Source: CAVXHV01 sp963761445 (lineage in GTDB: Bacteria > Planctomycetota > Planctomycetia > Isosphaerales > Isosphaeraceae). Taken from it: DNA of 64,000 nt. The notes beneath the pieces were generated by a model. It was given only the letters and a program-made list of their open reading frames with translations, had not been told where the DNA came from and ran no database searches. The DNA lies in the NCBI GenBank assembly GCA_963761445.1, contig CAVXHV010000004.1, forward strand, positions 3,410,001 to 3,474,000. Reading direction: 5' to 3'. Both the position numbers and the translations under genes were made by a program. This document shows, piece by piece, positions 38,711-49,163 of the stretch (positions within the stretch are counted from its first letter, which is position 1; each line of letters begins with the position of its first letter).

Positions 38711-39973
38711 ATGAGCTGGAGCCGACGACGATTCCTGGGCTGTTCGCTTTCTTCCAGCACCCTGGTTGCGCTCGGCGGGAGCACGGTTCCCACGTTCCTG
38801 AGCCGTTCGGCTGTGGCGGCGCGAGGCGCGAAGTCAAACGAGCGCATCCTTGTCGTCGTTCAGCTTCTGGGGGGGAACGACGGGCTGAACACGGTGGTGC
38901 CGCATGGAATCGAAGGCTACAACCGCGGGCGCAGGCTGTTGCGTCTTTCGAGCGGGCAGATTCATAAAATTACGCCTGATATTGGTCTACACACGTCGAT
39001 GGGTGCGATGGCCAAGCTGCTGGAGAGCAAGCGCCTGACGGTGATCCAGGGAGTGGGATACCCCAACCCCGACCGCTCGCACTTTCGCTCGATGGAGATC
39101 TGGGAATCGGGGCGACTGGAAAACGACGCGAAGGCGATTGAATCAGGCTGGCTGGGCCGAGCCCTTGATTCAGCCGCCGGCAGCGGCAAGGCCGGGCAAG
39201 ATCCGCCGGGACTTCATATCGGCAACCGGTCGCTGCCGCTGGCGCTTTGCGCGAAGAAGACGGGGGTTCCTTCGGTCGAGAGCCTGGAGAGTTACAAGCT
39301 TCAGCTCGCGGGCACCGATGCCGAGAAGCAAGCAGAGCGAGGCGCCCTCAACAAGCTCGCAGCGATCGAGCGCCGTGGCGACGACGCGCTCCTGGGCTTC
39401 ATCAGCCGGACCACGGTTTCGGCCTATGAATCGAGCAGCCGGCTCGAGCAGCTTGCCAAGCGAGGGCAGGGGGTGGCCAAGTACCCGAACTACGGGCTGG
39501 CGAAGCGGCTGGAGCTGATCGCCCAGATCATCAAGGCAGATTTCGGCACGCGCATCTTCTACACGTCGCTCGATGGTTTCGACACACATGCCAACCAGCT
39601 TGGAACTCACGCGGCCTTGCTGCTGGAGCTGTCTGATTCGATCGCCGCGTTTCACGACGATCTGAGCTCGGCGGGGCACGGCGACCGTGTGGCCTTGCTG
39701 ACGTTCAGTGAATTCGGGCGACGAGTTCTGGAGAATGCCTCCGGGGGCACCGACCATGGCGCAGCCGCGCCAGTGTTTCTGGTCGGGCCCGTCGCGACGG
39801 GTGGGCTCGTCGGCGCACATCCCGGCTTCGACGATCTGGACGACGGTGATTTGAAGTATCACACGGACTTTCGCAGGGTTTATGCAACGCTGGCCGGTGA
39901 TTGGCTTGGATGTGCTGCCGAGCCGATTGTGGGCAAGGGGTTTGCGCCGATGGCATTGTTGAAGCATTCTTGA
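38711..39973 (+). CDS. DUF1501 domain-containing protein with Tat signal
   Basis: This gene gives 420 residues from ATG 38711, with AAGGAG 7 bp upstream. The N-terminus MSWSRRRFLGCSLSSST is a twin-arginine (Tat) export signal, so the protein folds in the cytoplasm before export. The fold is alkaline-phosphatase/sulfatase-like: VVVQLLGGNDGLNTVVPHG, GVGYPNPDRSHFRSMEIWES, FYTSLDGFDTHANQLGTH and FSEFGRRVLENASGGTDHG carry the conserved Asp/His residues typical of the family. The substrate is unknown. It is paired with the DUF1800 gene. Confidence 0.93.
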   Translation: MSWSRRRFLGCSLSSSTLVALGGSTVPTFLSRSAVAARGAKSNERILVVVQLLGGNDGLNTVVPHGIEGYNRGRRLLRLSSGQIHKITPDIGLHTSMGAMAKLLESKRLTVIQGVGYPNPDRSHFRSMEIWESGRLENDAKAIESGWLGRALDSAAGSGKAGQDPPGLHIGNRSLPLALCAKKTGVPSVESLESYKLQLAGTDAEKQAERGALNKLAAIERRGDDALLGFISRTTVSAYESSSRLEQLAKRGQGVAKYPNYGLAKRLELIAQIIKADFGTRIFYTSLDGFDTHANQLGTHAALLLELSDSIAAFHDDLSSAGHGDRVALLTFSEFGRRVLENASGGTDHGAAAPVFLVGPVATGGLVGAHPGFDDLDDGDLKYHTDFRRVYATLAGDWLGCAAEPIVGKGFAPMALLKHS

Positions 39974-40093
39974 ATGATGCTCGATTGTGCGGCGTATGAG
40001 CGCCGATCAGCGTGCCGCTCGGGTTGATCATCCCCCTGGTGTATTCGGCGAACATTGCTCTGGCAGACCGGGATCATGCCGTTCCGAGTCGAT

Positions 40094-43000
40094 TCAACGC
40101 CTGAACGGATCAACCGGAAATACCAGGTCCAGCTCGATCGTCTCGGCCTCGCGGGCGATTGACTGTGCCTCTTCGTCGTATTCAGCCCATTTCGGATTCT
40201 TCATGGCTTGGCGGAGGCCGCCGAGCGTCGCTCGGGCGTGTGCGGTCTGCCCCAGGCGGTATTGGGCCAAGGCGAGGAAGGCGAGGTCTTCGGGCAACGG
40301 TCCGTCGTGGACAGCTGCATTGAGCGACCCTGACCTTGTCAGTGTGGCCACGGCCTCGCGGTATTTCCCCGCGCGGTACTGGGTGGCGCCCAGGGTGTTG
40401 AGATAGTTCCCGTCGTCCGGTACGAGCCGGCAGGCGGCTTCGGCCTGCCGCAGCGCACGGTCATACGCGGCCGCGCCGGCACCGGGAGCGCGGACCACCT
40501 CCCAGCTTTCGCGGTCGAGGTTTCTCGGGTTCTCGGGGACCTGCTGCGCGAGGGCGAGGGCCTGGCGCCGCACGGGATCGCTGAGGGTGGAATCGTCGCG
40601 CAGGCTGGCCAGGACTTCGGACCGGAACATCAACTTGGCGTAGAGCATGTTCACCTGGTGCTCCGCCTGGTGGGTCAGTGCGCTGGCGCTGCCGGACTCG
40701 GCCAGCGCCAGGGCGTGAGCACGCACCTCGGCCGTCATGGTTTCATCCTGGCGGATACGGGAACGCACATCGGCTGTCGTCGATGGCTTGGTGAATAGGT
40801 ACTCGACCGCAGTGCGTGCTTCACGCAGGATTTGCAGCTCGGAAGTCATCGACGTGGTGTCCCAGACCTTGACGGTGCCGTCGTCGCAGCCGGCGGCGAG
40901 GGTGCGACCGTCGCGGTTGTACGAAATGCCCCACAGCAGGCTGGAGTTCGCGCGAAGTGTGAGAATTTCCTGGCCGGTCGTCGCGTCCCAGAGCTTGATC
41001 GTGCCATCGTTGCTGGCCGAGGCGATTGTGCTGCCGTCGGGACTGTGGGACACGCCGGTGACCGAATCCGCATGGCCGTGAAGCGTCCGCAGCTCGTGGC
41101 CGGTACTGGCATTCCACAGCTTGATGGTGCGATCGTGGGCGGAGGCCAGTGTGTGCCCATCGGGGCTGAAAGAGAGCCGATTGACGCGACCCTTGTGTCC
41201 GCTCAGAGTGTACAACGGCTTGCCCGTCGCGATGTCCCAGAGTTTGATCGTGGCATCGTCACCTGCCGATGCGATTGCGCGGCCATCCGGGCTAAACGAC
41301 ACGGCGGTAACCCAGTCGGTGTGTCCCTTGAGCGTGCGGGTCACTGCTCCGGTGACCGCGTCCCAGATCTTGACTGTGCGGTCATGGCCGCCGGAGGCGA
41401 GGGCCCGGCCATCCGGGCTGTACGATACGCACTCGACCGCGCCTGAGTGCCCGTGAAAGGTCCGTAGCTCCTTGCCCGTGGCCGTGTCCCACAGCTTGAC
41501 GGTGCAGTCATGGCCGGAGGAGGCGAGCGATTTTCCGTCCGGACTAAACTTCACGTCGGACACTGAATCGACGTGCCCGCGCAGGGTCAGTCGCTCTAGC
41601 CCGGTGCTTGAGTCCCAGAGCTTCACGGTGCGATCGCCAGAGCCCGAGGCGAGGGTGCGGCCGTCCGGAGCGTGCGACACACTCGCGACCCGGGCGTCGT
41701 GCCCGCGCCAGGTCTGGACCTCTTGATCGGTGACGGTCTCCCACAACTTCACGGTCCGGTCGGTGCTCGACGAGGCCAGGATCCGACCGTCGGGACTGAA
41801 CGCGACACCGGAAACCCAATCCGCGTGTCCTCGCAAGCTGCGGATCTCACGGCCCGTGGATGGATCCCAGAGTTTCACCATTCGATCCTTGCCGGCGGAG
41901 GCGAGATTTCCGCCGTCGGGACTGAACTCAACTGCCGTGACGGCCGCGGTGTGTCCGCGCAGGGTGCGCAGCTCCGCTCCGGTGGCCGCTGCCCAAAGCT
42001 TGATCGTGCTGTCACTGCTGGCAGAGGCGATGGTGCGACCGTCCGGGCTGAGCCTGACCATCTGAACGGAGGCCGTGTGCCCGCGCAGCGTTCGGACCTC
42101 GCGGCCGGTCGCCACGGACCACCATTTCACCGTTCGATCCATGCCGGCAGAAGCGATGAAATTCCCGTCGGGACTGAACGAGACGCCGTTGATCTCGCGC
42201 GTATGCCCGCGCAGAGTGCGGATCTCTTTTCCGGTGGCAACGTCCCACAACTTCAGTGTTCCATCATCACCGGCGGAGACAAGGGTCTGTCCGGCTGGGC
42301 TGTAGGAGACGACATTGACTACGCCGGCATGACCGCGCAGGGTGCGGAGCTCCCGCCCCGTGGCAACATCCCACAGCTTGATTTTCTGGTCTTCGCCGGC
42401 GGACGCGAGCGAGGCACCGTCTGGGCTGAACGCGATGTTCCAGACAAAATCCGTGTGTCCGCTCCAGGTGCGAACATTCGCACCGGTGGCCGTGTCCCAG
42501 AGCTTGATTTTGTTGTCATCGCCGGCGGAGGCAATGAGACGACCGGCCGAGCCGAATGCCACGCTGCGGACCATATCCGAATGACCCCGCAGGGTGCGGA
42601 GCTCGGACTGGCAGAGCCGCTCGAGATAGTGCCATTCGAAGCCGCGCCGGTCGGGAGCGTCGGACTGTTTGGGCACCTGGTTTTGCAAGTACTGCTGCAC
42701 GAGGTCGACGAGGCCCTCCTGCCAAGCCTGATGGGCCAGCCTCATCTCGGCCAGGTACAGGCTGCGATCGCTGAGATCCTTCTCCTCCCGGGCCGTCTGC
42801 GTCGCCTTTTCCGCGCGGTTGGCGTTTTCCAGTGCCTCCGCGGCCTTTCGGACGGCGAGTTGCTCGCCCCGTGTCGCTCGGATGGCGAAGTACGCCGATA
42901 CCGCCGTGCCGAGGACGAGCGCCATCGCGACCGAGGCAATCAGCCCCGAGACGACCGGATTGCGGCGACACCACCTCCAGGCTCGCTCAGGCCCGCCGAT

Positions 43001-43981
43001 CGGCCGCGCCAGAATCGGCTCGCCGGCCTGGAAGCGACGGAGGTCTTCGGCCAGGGCCGCCGCGCTGCGGTACCGCTTCACCGGCTCCTTTTGAAGGCAT
43101 TTCAGGTTGATCGTCTCAATATCCCGAGGCACCCGCGGCACCAGCCGCGACGGCGGCACGGCCTCCGCCGTCTTGACCTGTTCGAGCGTCTCCAGGATCG
43201 AGGCGCCCCGGAACGGCGGGCGGCCGGTAATCAATTCGTAGAGAATCGTCCCGAGTGCGTAGACATCGGCCTCAGGGCCGACTTCCCTGGTCTTCCCCTC
43301 GGCCTGCTCGGGCGCCATGTAGCTGGGCGAGCCCATGATCGCATCAGTTCCGGTCAGGCCCGAATCGCTCCCCAGGAACTTGGCCAGACCAAAGTCGCTG
43401 ATCTTGGGCAATCCATCGAACGCAAGCAACACATTGGCGGGCTTCAGGTCGCGGTGAATGATCCCCTGCTCATGGGCAAAGGCGACGGCCCTCGCCAGTT
43501 GCTCGACCAGCCCGGCAGCTCGCGCCGCTTTCCAGGGCGTGCCGTCGAGCTGTCGATCCAGGCTGCCGCCTGGGACATATTCGAGCTCGACATAAGGCAG
43601 CCCGCTGGCATCGCCAATTGAGTAGATCTGCACGATATGGGGATGATGCAGCCGGGCGATCGCCTGGGCCTCGGAGAGGAACCGCGACGCGACCTGGGTT
43701 GAAGCATGAGCTCCGGCCAGGATCATCTTGAGCGCGCAAGGGCGGTTTAACTGGACCTGGCGGGCGAGGTAGACCACGCCCATGCCACCGCGGCCGAGCT
43801 CGTCGATGATCTCGTAGCCGGGAATGTCGAGGGCGGCGAAGCGTGACGGGCCTGGCGAGGCCTCGCCGCTACTCGTCACGGTGATGTCATCCTCGACTGT
43901 GGACCGGGCGCTTGCCGCAACGTTCAGTTCGGCATTGCCCGGGCGAGTTACCTGATCGCGGAAAGGCGGCTTATCCATCAA
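40094..43981 (-). CDS. Transmembrane Ser/Thr protein kinase with 14 WD40 repeats
   Basis: This gene gives 1295 residues and is intact. The kinase domain (residues ~55-320) has GRGGMGVVYLARQ (63-75), Lys85 in CALKMIL, HRDLKPAN (176-183), DFG (196-198) and GSPSYMAPEQ. One membrane helix follows (~345-365, SGLIASVAMALVLGTAV), then a coiled segment. Fourteen WD40 repeats follow (LRGHTREINGVSFSPDG type, each ending KLWD), consistent with two seven-bladed propellers. A short helical tail with TPR-like features ends at DLVFPVDPFRR. The kinase probably reads a signal through the propeller part. It converges on the DUF1501 gene. Confidence 0.9.
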   Translation of the reverse strand: MMDKPPFRDQVTRPGNAELNVAASARSTVEDDITVTSSGEASPGPSRFAALDIPGYEIIDELGRGGMGVVYLARQVQLNRPCALKMILAGAHASTQVASRFLSEAQAIARLHHPHIVQIYSIGDASGLPYVELEYVPGGSLDRQLDGTPWKAARAAGLVEQLARAVAFAHEQGIIHRDLKPANVLLAFDGLPKISDFGLAKFLGSDSGLTGTDAIMGSPSYMAPEQAEGKTREVGPEADVYALGTILYELITGRPPFRGASILETLEQVKTAEAVPPSRLVPRVPRDIETINLKCLQKEPVKRYRSAAALAEDLRRFQAGEPILARPIGGPERAWRWCRRNPVVSGLIASVAMALVLGTAVSAYFAIRATRGEQLAVRKAAEALENANRAEKATQTAREEKDLSDRSLYLAEMRLAHQAWQEGLVDLVQQYLQNQVPKQSDAPDRRGFEWHYLERLCQSELRTLRGHSDMVRSVAFGSAGRLIASAGDDNKIKLWDTATGANVRTWSGHTDFVWNIAFSPDGASLASAGEDQKIKLWDVATGRELRTLRGHAGVVNVVSYSPAGQTLVSAGDDGTLKLWDVATGKEIRTLRGHTREINGVSFSPDGNFIASAGMDRTVKWWSVATGREVRTLRGHTASVQMVRLSPDGRTIASASSDSTIKLWAAATGAELRTLRGHTAAVTAVEFSPDGGNLASAGKDRMVKLWDPSTGREIRSLRGHADWVSGVAFSPDGRILASSSTDRTVKLWETVTDQEVQTWRGHDARVASVSHAPDGRTLASGSGDRTVKLWDSSTGLERLTLRGHVDSVSDVKFSPDGKSLASSGHDCTVKLWDTATGKELRTFHGHSGAVECVSYSPDGRALASGGHDRTVKIWDAVTGAVTRTLKGHTDWVTAVSFSPDGRAIASAGDDATIKLWDIATGKPLYTLSGHKGRVNRLSFSPDGHTLASAHDRTIKLWNASTGHELRTLHGHADSVTGVSHSPDGSTIASASNDGTIKLWDATTGQEILTLRANSSLLWGISYNRDGRTLAAGCDDGTVKVWDTTSMTSELQILREARTAVEYLFTKPSTTADVRSRIRQDETMTAEVRAHALALAESGSASALTHQAEHQVNMLYAKLMFRSEVLASLRDDSTLSDPVRRQALALAQQVPENPRNLDRESWEVVRAPGAGAAAYDRALRQAEAACRLVPDDGNYLNTLGATQYRAGKYREAVATLTRSGSLNAAVHDGPLPEDLAFLALAQYRLGQTAHARATLGGLRQAMKNPKWAEYDEEAQSIAREAETIELDLVFPVDPFRR

Positions 43982-44221
43982 CTCTAGCTCACGTGCCTCG
44001 TAGCGTGTCGCGTCGTCGTGGGGAGGACTCTCATCTTACCTTAACGTGACCATCATGCCCTCAGGGAGAGCGGGACGATGCTGGTTCAATCCTTCAACTT
44101 TGAGAATCGGTGTAACCTTTTCCGCCGGTTCGCAGGATTCTACTACACGATCTGACTCAATCTCGGGAAAGGTCGCCGCCGGGTAGCCTTATGTGACTCG
44201 GCGAGACACGCTCGACTAACC

Positions 44222-44233
44222 CTGAGGACTCAG
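44222..44233 (+). promoter_or_regulatory. Palindrome CTGAGGACTCAG overlapping the ribosome site
   Basis: The 5-bp dyad CTGAG-GA-CTCAG lies one base before ATG 44235 and contains the GAGG ribosome-binding bases. Folding would hide that site. Confidence 0.25.
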
Positions 44234-44234
44234 C

Positions 44235-44819
44235 ATGATTCGCAATCCACGATTGGCCATCCTGGCCGTTTGCGCGCTTGCCCTGGCTCTGACTCAGAAC
44301 CAGGCACACGCTCAGACCGTACCTTTTGTGATCATCGGCCAGGGAATCGCACCGCAAGGCCTGCCGCTGCCCGGTCAGCCGCCACGGCCTCACTGGTCCT
44401 ACGGCCTCGCGACAGATCTCTTCGCCTACTACGGAGACGGGGAAGTCGCAACGGATACGGCAAACTTTCAGCAGAATGGAGACATTACTGGTCAGTTTGG
44501 AAGCCCGGTTCCGTATCGGTTCATCGACGCAACTGGGGATCTGCTGGCCTGCTATTACGGCAACACGGAATTCGGTGCCAGTCAGCCGGGATCGTTCGAG
44601 CTGGTCCCGATGCCGAGTGCTGGCGAAGGTGTGTACGTCGCCTACTTTATTGCGGAGTTTGTTCCGTATCTGCCAGCATGCACCGGGAAATTCGCCGGTG
44701 TGAGCGGGAGCTGGATCATGTATGCACAAACGGCTCCTTTTGTTCTGGGGTCAACCAAGCCCCTGGCGTACTGGTGGACCGGCGAGGGGACGCTCACATT
44801 CAGGCAAGGGCAGCATTGA
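44235..44819 (+). CDS. Small secreted hypothetical protein
   Basis: This gene gives 194 residues with a clear Sec signal peptide (LAILAVCALALALTQNQAHA) cut before QTVPF. The mature part is beta-rich and aromatic, with the repeated features TVPFVIIGQG, GSPVPYRFIDATGDLLA and GSGWIM-like WIMYAQTAPFVLG. There are two Cys (in LLACYY and LPACTG). No family is recognised. It converges on the WD40 kinase gene at 44836 and is separated from the upstream kinase gene by 253 bp of non-coding DNA. Confidence 0.6.
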   Translation: MIRNPRLAILAVCALALALTQNQAHAQTVPFVIIGQGIAPQGLPLPGQPPRPHWSYGLATDLFAYYGDGEVATDTANFQQNGDITGQFGSPVPYRFIDATGDLLACYYGNTEFGASQPGSFELVPMPSAGEGVYVAYFIAEFVPYLPACTGKFAGVSGSWIMYAQTAPFVLGSTKPLAYWWTGEGTLTFRQGQH

Positions 44820-44835
44820 ACCACAAAGACCCGGG

Positions 44836-47800
44836 TCAACGCGCGAACGGATCAGCCGGAAAAACCAGGTCTCGCTCCAGCGTCTCGGCCTCGCGCAGGA
44901 ACGCCTGGGCCTCATCGTTCCCGAGCCACCTGGTTTTTTTCATTGACTCGCGCAAGCGGCCCAGGGCGAATCTTGCCTGCTCGAATTCGCCCAGGCGGTA
45001 CTGGGCCAAGGCCAGGACCGCCGCATCCTGAGGGGCCGAGAAACCGCCGTGGGCCGGCGCATTGACACGGTCGGCCGATTTCAGAGCGGCGACGGCCGCT
45101 CGGTAGTTGCCCGTTCGATACAAAGCCACGCCGAGCGTGCGGAGCAAACCGCCGTGCAACGGGATCAGGCGGCAGGCGGCTTCCGCTTGCTGAAGCGCCA
45201 TGCGGTAGACGGCCGGTTCGGCCCCCGGATCGCGAACCGCACGCCAACTGGCAGCATTCAAGCGCCACGCGTCCTCCGAAGAATGTTCCGCCAAGGCGAT
45301 GGCTTGCTGCCGCACTCGGTCGGTCAGGCTGCAATCGGTCCGCAGGCTCGCCAGGACGTCCGGGCGCAACATCGGCCTCGCGAACAAAGCGTGCACGACG
45401 CGCTCGGCCTGGCGTGCGACCATGCTTCGTTCTCGAGATTCAGCCAACGCTAAAGCGCGGTGGCGCACCGGTTCACTGATCGTGGGATCGTCTCGAATGC
45501 GAGCGAGAAGCTCGGTGATGGGCCGGGGCTCGCGGAAGGCGAAATCGACCACGCCCCGGGCTTCGCGAAGAACCCGATCGCCGGTGGTCAGCGGGGTCGC
45601 GTCCCAGAGCCTCACGGTACCGTCCGCTCCGGCGGAGGCAATGCGATGGCCGTCGGGCGAAAACGCCACGGAATGAACCTCGGCGGTGTGGCCGCGGAGG
45701 GTGAGGACTTCCTGCCCTTCGATCGCGTCCCAGAGCTTCACGGTGCCATCGCCGCTCGCAGAGGCGATGCGGCGTCCGTCCGGATTGAACGCCACGCTGT
45801 TGACCGGGCTAGCGTGACCGTGCAGCATCAGGACTTCCTGCCGAGTTGTTGCGTCCCAGATCCCGACGGTGCCATCTTCCCGGGGCGCAGCGACGAAGCG
45901 ACCGTCCGGGGAAAACGCCACGCCATTGACCCCGTCGGATCGTCCGGGCAAGGTCAGGATCTCCAGAGCGGTGGCCGCATCCCACAGCTTGACCGTGCCG
46001 TTTGAGCCGGCGGCGGCGACGCGGCGGCCGTCGGGGCTGAACGTGACGCCCGAGACGTCTAATGTGTGTCCGCGCAGGTTGACGACCTCCTTCCCCGTGG
46101 CGGTGTGCAACAGGCTCACGCTCAAGTCATCGAGGACGGATGCGATGTGGAGCCCGTTCGGGGAAACCGCCAGGCCCCGCAGCCAGGGGGAGTGACCGGG
46201 CAGGGAGAGTGTCTGCCGGCCGGTGGCGACGTCCCACAGCTTGACGGTGCGGTCCCACCCGGCGGAGACGATCTGGCGGCCATCGGGAAAAAACGAGACG
46301 CTTTCTACGGGGGCCGAGTGGCCGCGGAAGGCGCGCAGCTCCTCGCCGGTCGTGACGTCCCAGAGCCTCACGGTGCGGTCGTCGCCAGCCGACGCGATTC
46401 GACGGCCGTCGGGAGAAAACACCACGCTCAAAACCCCGCCGAAGTGACCTCGAGCGATCAGAGCCTCCTGGTCCAGGTTGATGTCCCAGAGCTTGACGGT
46501 CTGGTCATCGCCGGCCGAGGCGAGACACCGGCCGTCGACTGAAAATGCGACGCTCCAGACTCCGGAAGCGTGTCCTCGCAGGGAGAGAAGCTCCTGGCCC
46601 GTGGCTGCGTCCCATAACCTGACCGTACGGTCTGCGCTCGATGACCCAATGCGACGGCCATCCGGGCTCCATGTCGCGGCCCATACAGCGCCTGAATGTC
46701 CTTTCAGGGTCACTGTCTCCTGGCCCGTGCGATTGTCCCAGAGTTTCACCGTGCCGTCTCGACTGGCGGAGGCCAACTGGCGGCCATCGGGGCTGAACGC
46801 GACCGCCGAGACCTCCTGCGTGTGTCCGCGAAGCGTGCGGATCTCCCGCCCGCTCGAGGCATCCCAGAATCTGATGGTGCCGTCCCACGCTGCGGCGGCA
46901 ACTCGCAGGCCGTCGGGGGAAAACGCCACGCCGCCGGCTCGATCTGAATGCACACGACCCAGGGCATCACGGTGCTGGGATCGTCCCTGCCGGAACTCGC
47001 GCACGTTGACCTCGTTGGAATGGCCGCGCATGCTGAGGATCTCGTCTCCCCTGGTCGAATCCCAGATCCTCACGCTTCCGTCCTCGCTGGCCGAGGCGAT
47101 GCGGCGGCCGTCGGGGGAAAACGCCACGCCGTAAACCTGGCCAAGGTGCCGGCGCAGCGTCATGATCTCGCCGCCGCTGGCAGTATCCCAGAGCCTCAAG
47201 GTGCCGTCCTCGCTGGCCGAGGCGATGCGGCGGCCGTCGGGGGAAAACGCCACGCTCTTGACTTGGTTTGTGTGACCGTGCAGGCAGCGGAGCTCGAGTC
47301 CGGAGGATACGTCCCAGAGTCTCACGGTGCCGTCGTTGCTCGCGGAGGCGAGGAGGCGCCGGTCCGGAGAAAATGCCACTGCCCGGACCGGGGCGAGGTG
47401 TCCACGGAACGTGCGGAGCTCGAGCTGGCAGAGGCGCTGGAGATAATACCACTCGAAGCCGCGGGGATCGAAGTCCAGGGCGTGCCTCGGCACGTGCACG
47501 TCGAGGTGCTGCTGGGCCAGCCCGGTCAGGCCCTCTTGCCAGGCTTGCTGACCCAGGCTCATCTCCGAGAGGTACAGGCGGTAGTCGGCCAGCCGCTTTT
47601 CATCGGTTGCCCGCCGGGCTTCGTCACGGGCATCGCGCACCGCCTGATTGGCGCGCTGGGTCTCCTGGTTGGCCCGCCGGGCATTGGCCAGGGCTTCGTT
47701 CGCTTTCTGGCCTGCTCTCACGGCGAAGAAGCTCGACACGAAAGTGCCCAGCAAGAGCACCAGCATGATGCCGCCCGTCAGACCGGCAACCAGCGGGTTG

Positions 47801-49120
47801 CGACGACACCAGCGCCGGAACCGCTCCGCTCTGCTCGTCGGCAGAGCCAGGATCGGCCGGTTGTCGAGGAACCGCTGGAGGTCATCGCGAAGCGCCGCCG
47901 CGGTTGCATATCGCCGCGCCGGCTCCTTGGCCATCGCCGTCAGGACGATCGTCTCGAGCGGGGCCGGCATCGCCGGGTTCAACCGCCGTGGGGATGGTGG
48001 CTCCTCCTGGGCAATGCGCCGCAAGATCTCCTGGCGATCGTCGCCGGCAAACGCCGGGCGAAGTGTCAACAGCTCGTACAGAGTCGCTCCCAGCGAATAC
48101 ACGTCGGTCCGGCCATCGACCAAAGGCCGCTTTCCCAGCGCCTGTTCCGGGCTCATGTAGCGCAGGGTACCCAGCACGTCGCCGGTCAAAGTCAGGTTGT
48201 TCTCGCCCGGGATGCGGGCCAGGCCGAAATCGGTCACCCAGAGATGGCCGGCCAGATCGACGAGCAAATTCGACGGCTTGATGTCGCGATGCAAAATACC
48301 CCGTTGATGCGCATGCTCGAGAGCGTCCGACGCCTGAATTCCGAGCGCGGCGACGGTGCGGATGAAGCCGCGACCGCGGGCCGAGGATTCAGCCAGCAAG
48401 GGTGTCGGCCAGGATGGCTGAGAGAAGATTGTCAAAGCGGCAGAAGGCTCGCAACCGGCGAGCTCGTCACTCACGGGCGTTGGAGCAAATTGCCCGGCGA
48501 TCATCGAGCGAGTGAGCGCCGCCGCCGCCGCCGTGCTCGCCGGCTCCAGGCCGTCCAACTGGCGGAGCTCGCGGATCAGCTCGGCCAGGCTTTGGCCTTC
48601 GATGAACTGCATTGCATAGAAGGGGACGCCTGCTTCGGTGCTGACGCTGAAGACCGGCACGATGTTCTTGTGGTGCAGCGCGGCGGCGGCCTGCGCCTCG
48701 ATCCGGAATCGCTCGAGCTGGCGCGAGTCCATCGCGCGAGCGCAGGGCAGCACCTTGACGGCGACTCGGCGATTGAGCGAGATCTGGTGGCCCTCGTAGA
48801 CGACGCCCATGCCGCCGCGGCCGACTTCGCGAAGCAGCTTGTAATCGCCCAGGCAGCCCAGCGCAGCGATGGAGTCGGGATCGGGATCGGGAGGGGCGGC
48901 CTCACCGTGCGCCGAACTGCCCAATTGGGCCATCAGGGCGAATGCCGGCAGCATGCGCCGGAGAGCGTCGGCGTGCTTCGGGATGTTCTCGTGCGAGCGC
49001 TTCCCAGTCGACGGTCTGGCCGTCCCGAACGCGAACGGCAAACTCGGCGGCCCACTCGACCAGCAGTGAGTCGTCGTCGCCGGGCTCATCGCAGTCGTCC
49101 GCCTTGAATCGTACGCTCAT
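44836..49120 (-). CDS. Transmembrane Ser/Thr protein kinase with 14 WD40 repeats, one frameshift
   Basis: Comparison with the paralogue at 52825 sets the start at ATG 49120 (DDSLLVEWAAEFAVRVRDGQ lines up with DEALLVEWAAELAVRIREGQ). A one-base shift near 48980 moves the frame, which then runs unbroken to 44836. The kinase domain has GRGGMGVVYEGHQ, VAVKVLP, HRDIKPSN, DFG and GTLRYMSPEQ. A proline/threonine-rich insert lies between kinase subdomains, then a membrane helix (LTGGIMLVLLLGTFVSSFFAV) and 14 WD40 repeats; the repeat at about 46950-47040 carries an insertion (VREFRQGRSQHRD). The tail ends RDLVFPADPFAR, nearly identical to that of the kinase at 40094. It is 43 bp downstream of another kinase in the sigma-factor operon. 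Confidence 0.88.
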
Positions 49121-49163
49121 TATTCAATTCCGCCGACGTCGTGGCTTTCCATCATTCGGTGAC

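Noticed and set aside
39985..40010. Terminator between DUF1501 and the convergent kinase
   Set aside because: Only a 5-bp CGGCG/CGCCG stem with a 6-base loop and no T-run on either strand.
46948..49107. 719-codon plus-strand frame opposite the WD40 kinase
   Set aside because: It is antisense to a kinase with full motifs and shows only Arg/Gly/Ala-rich shadow composition. The same applies to 41672-43621.
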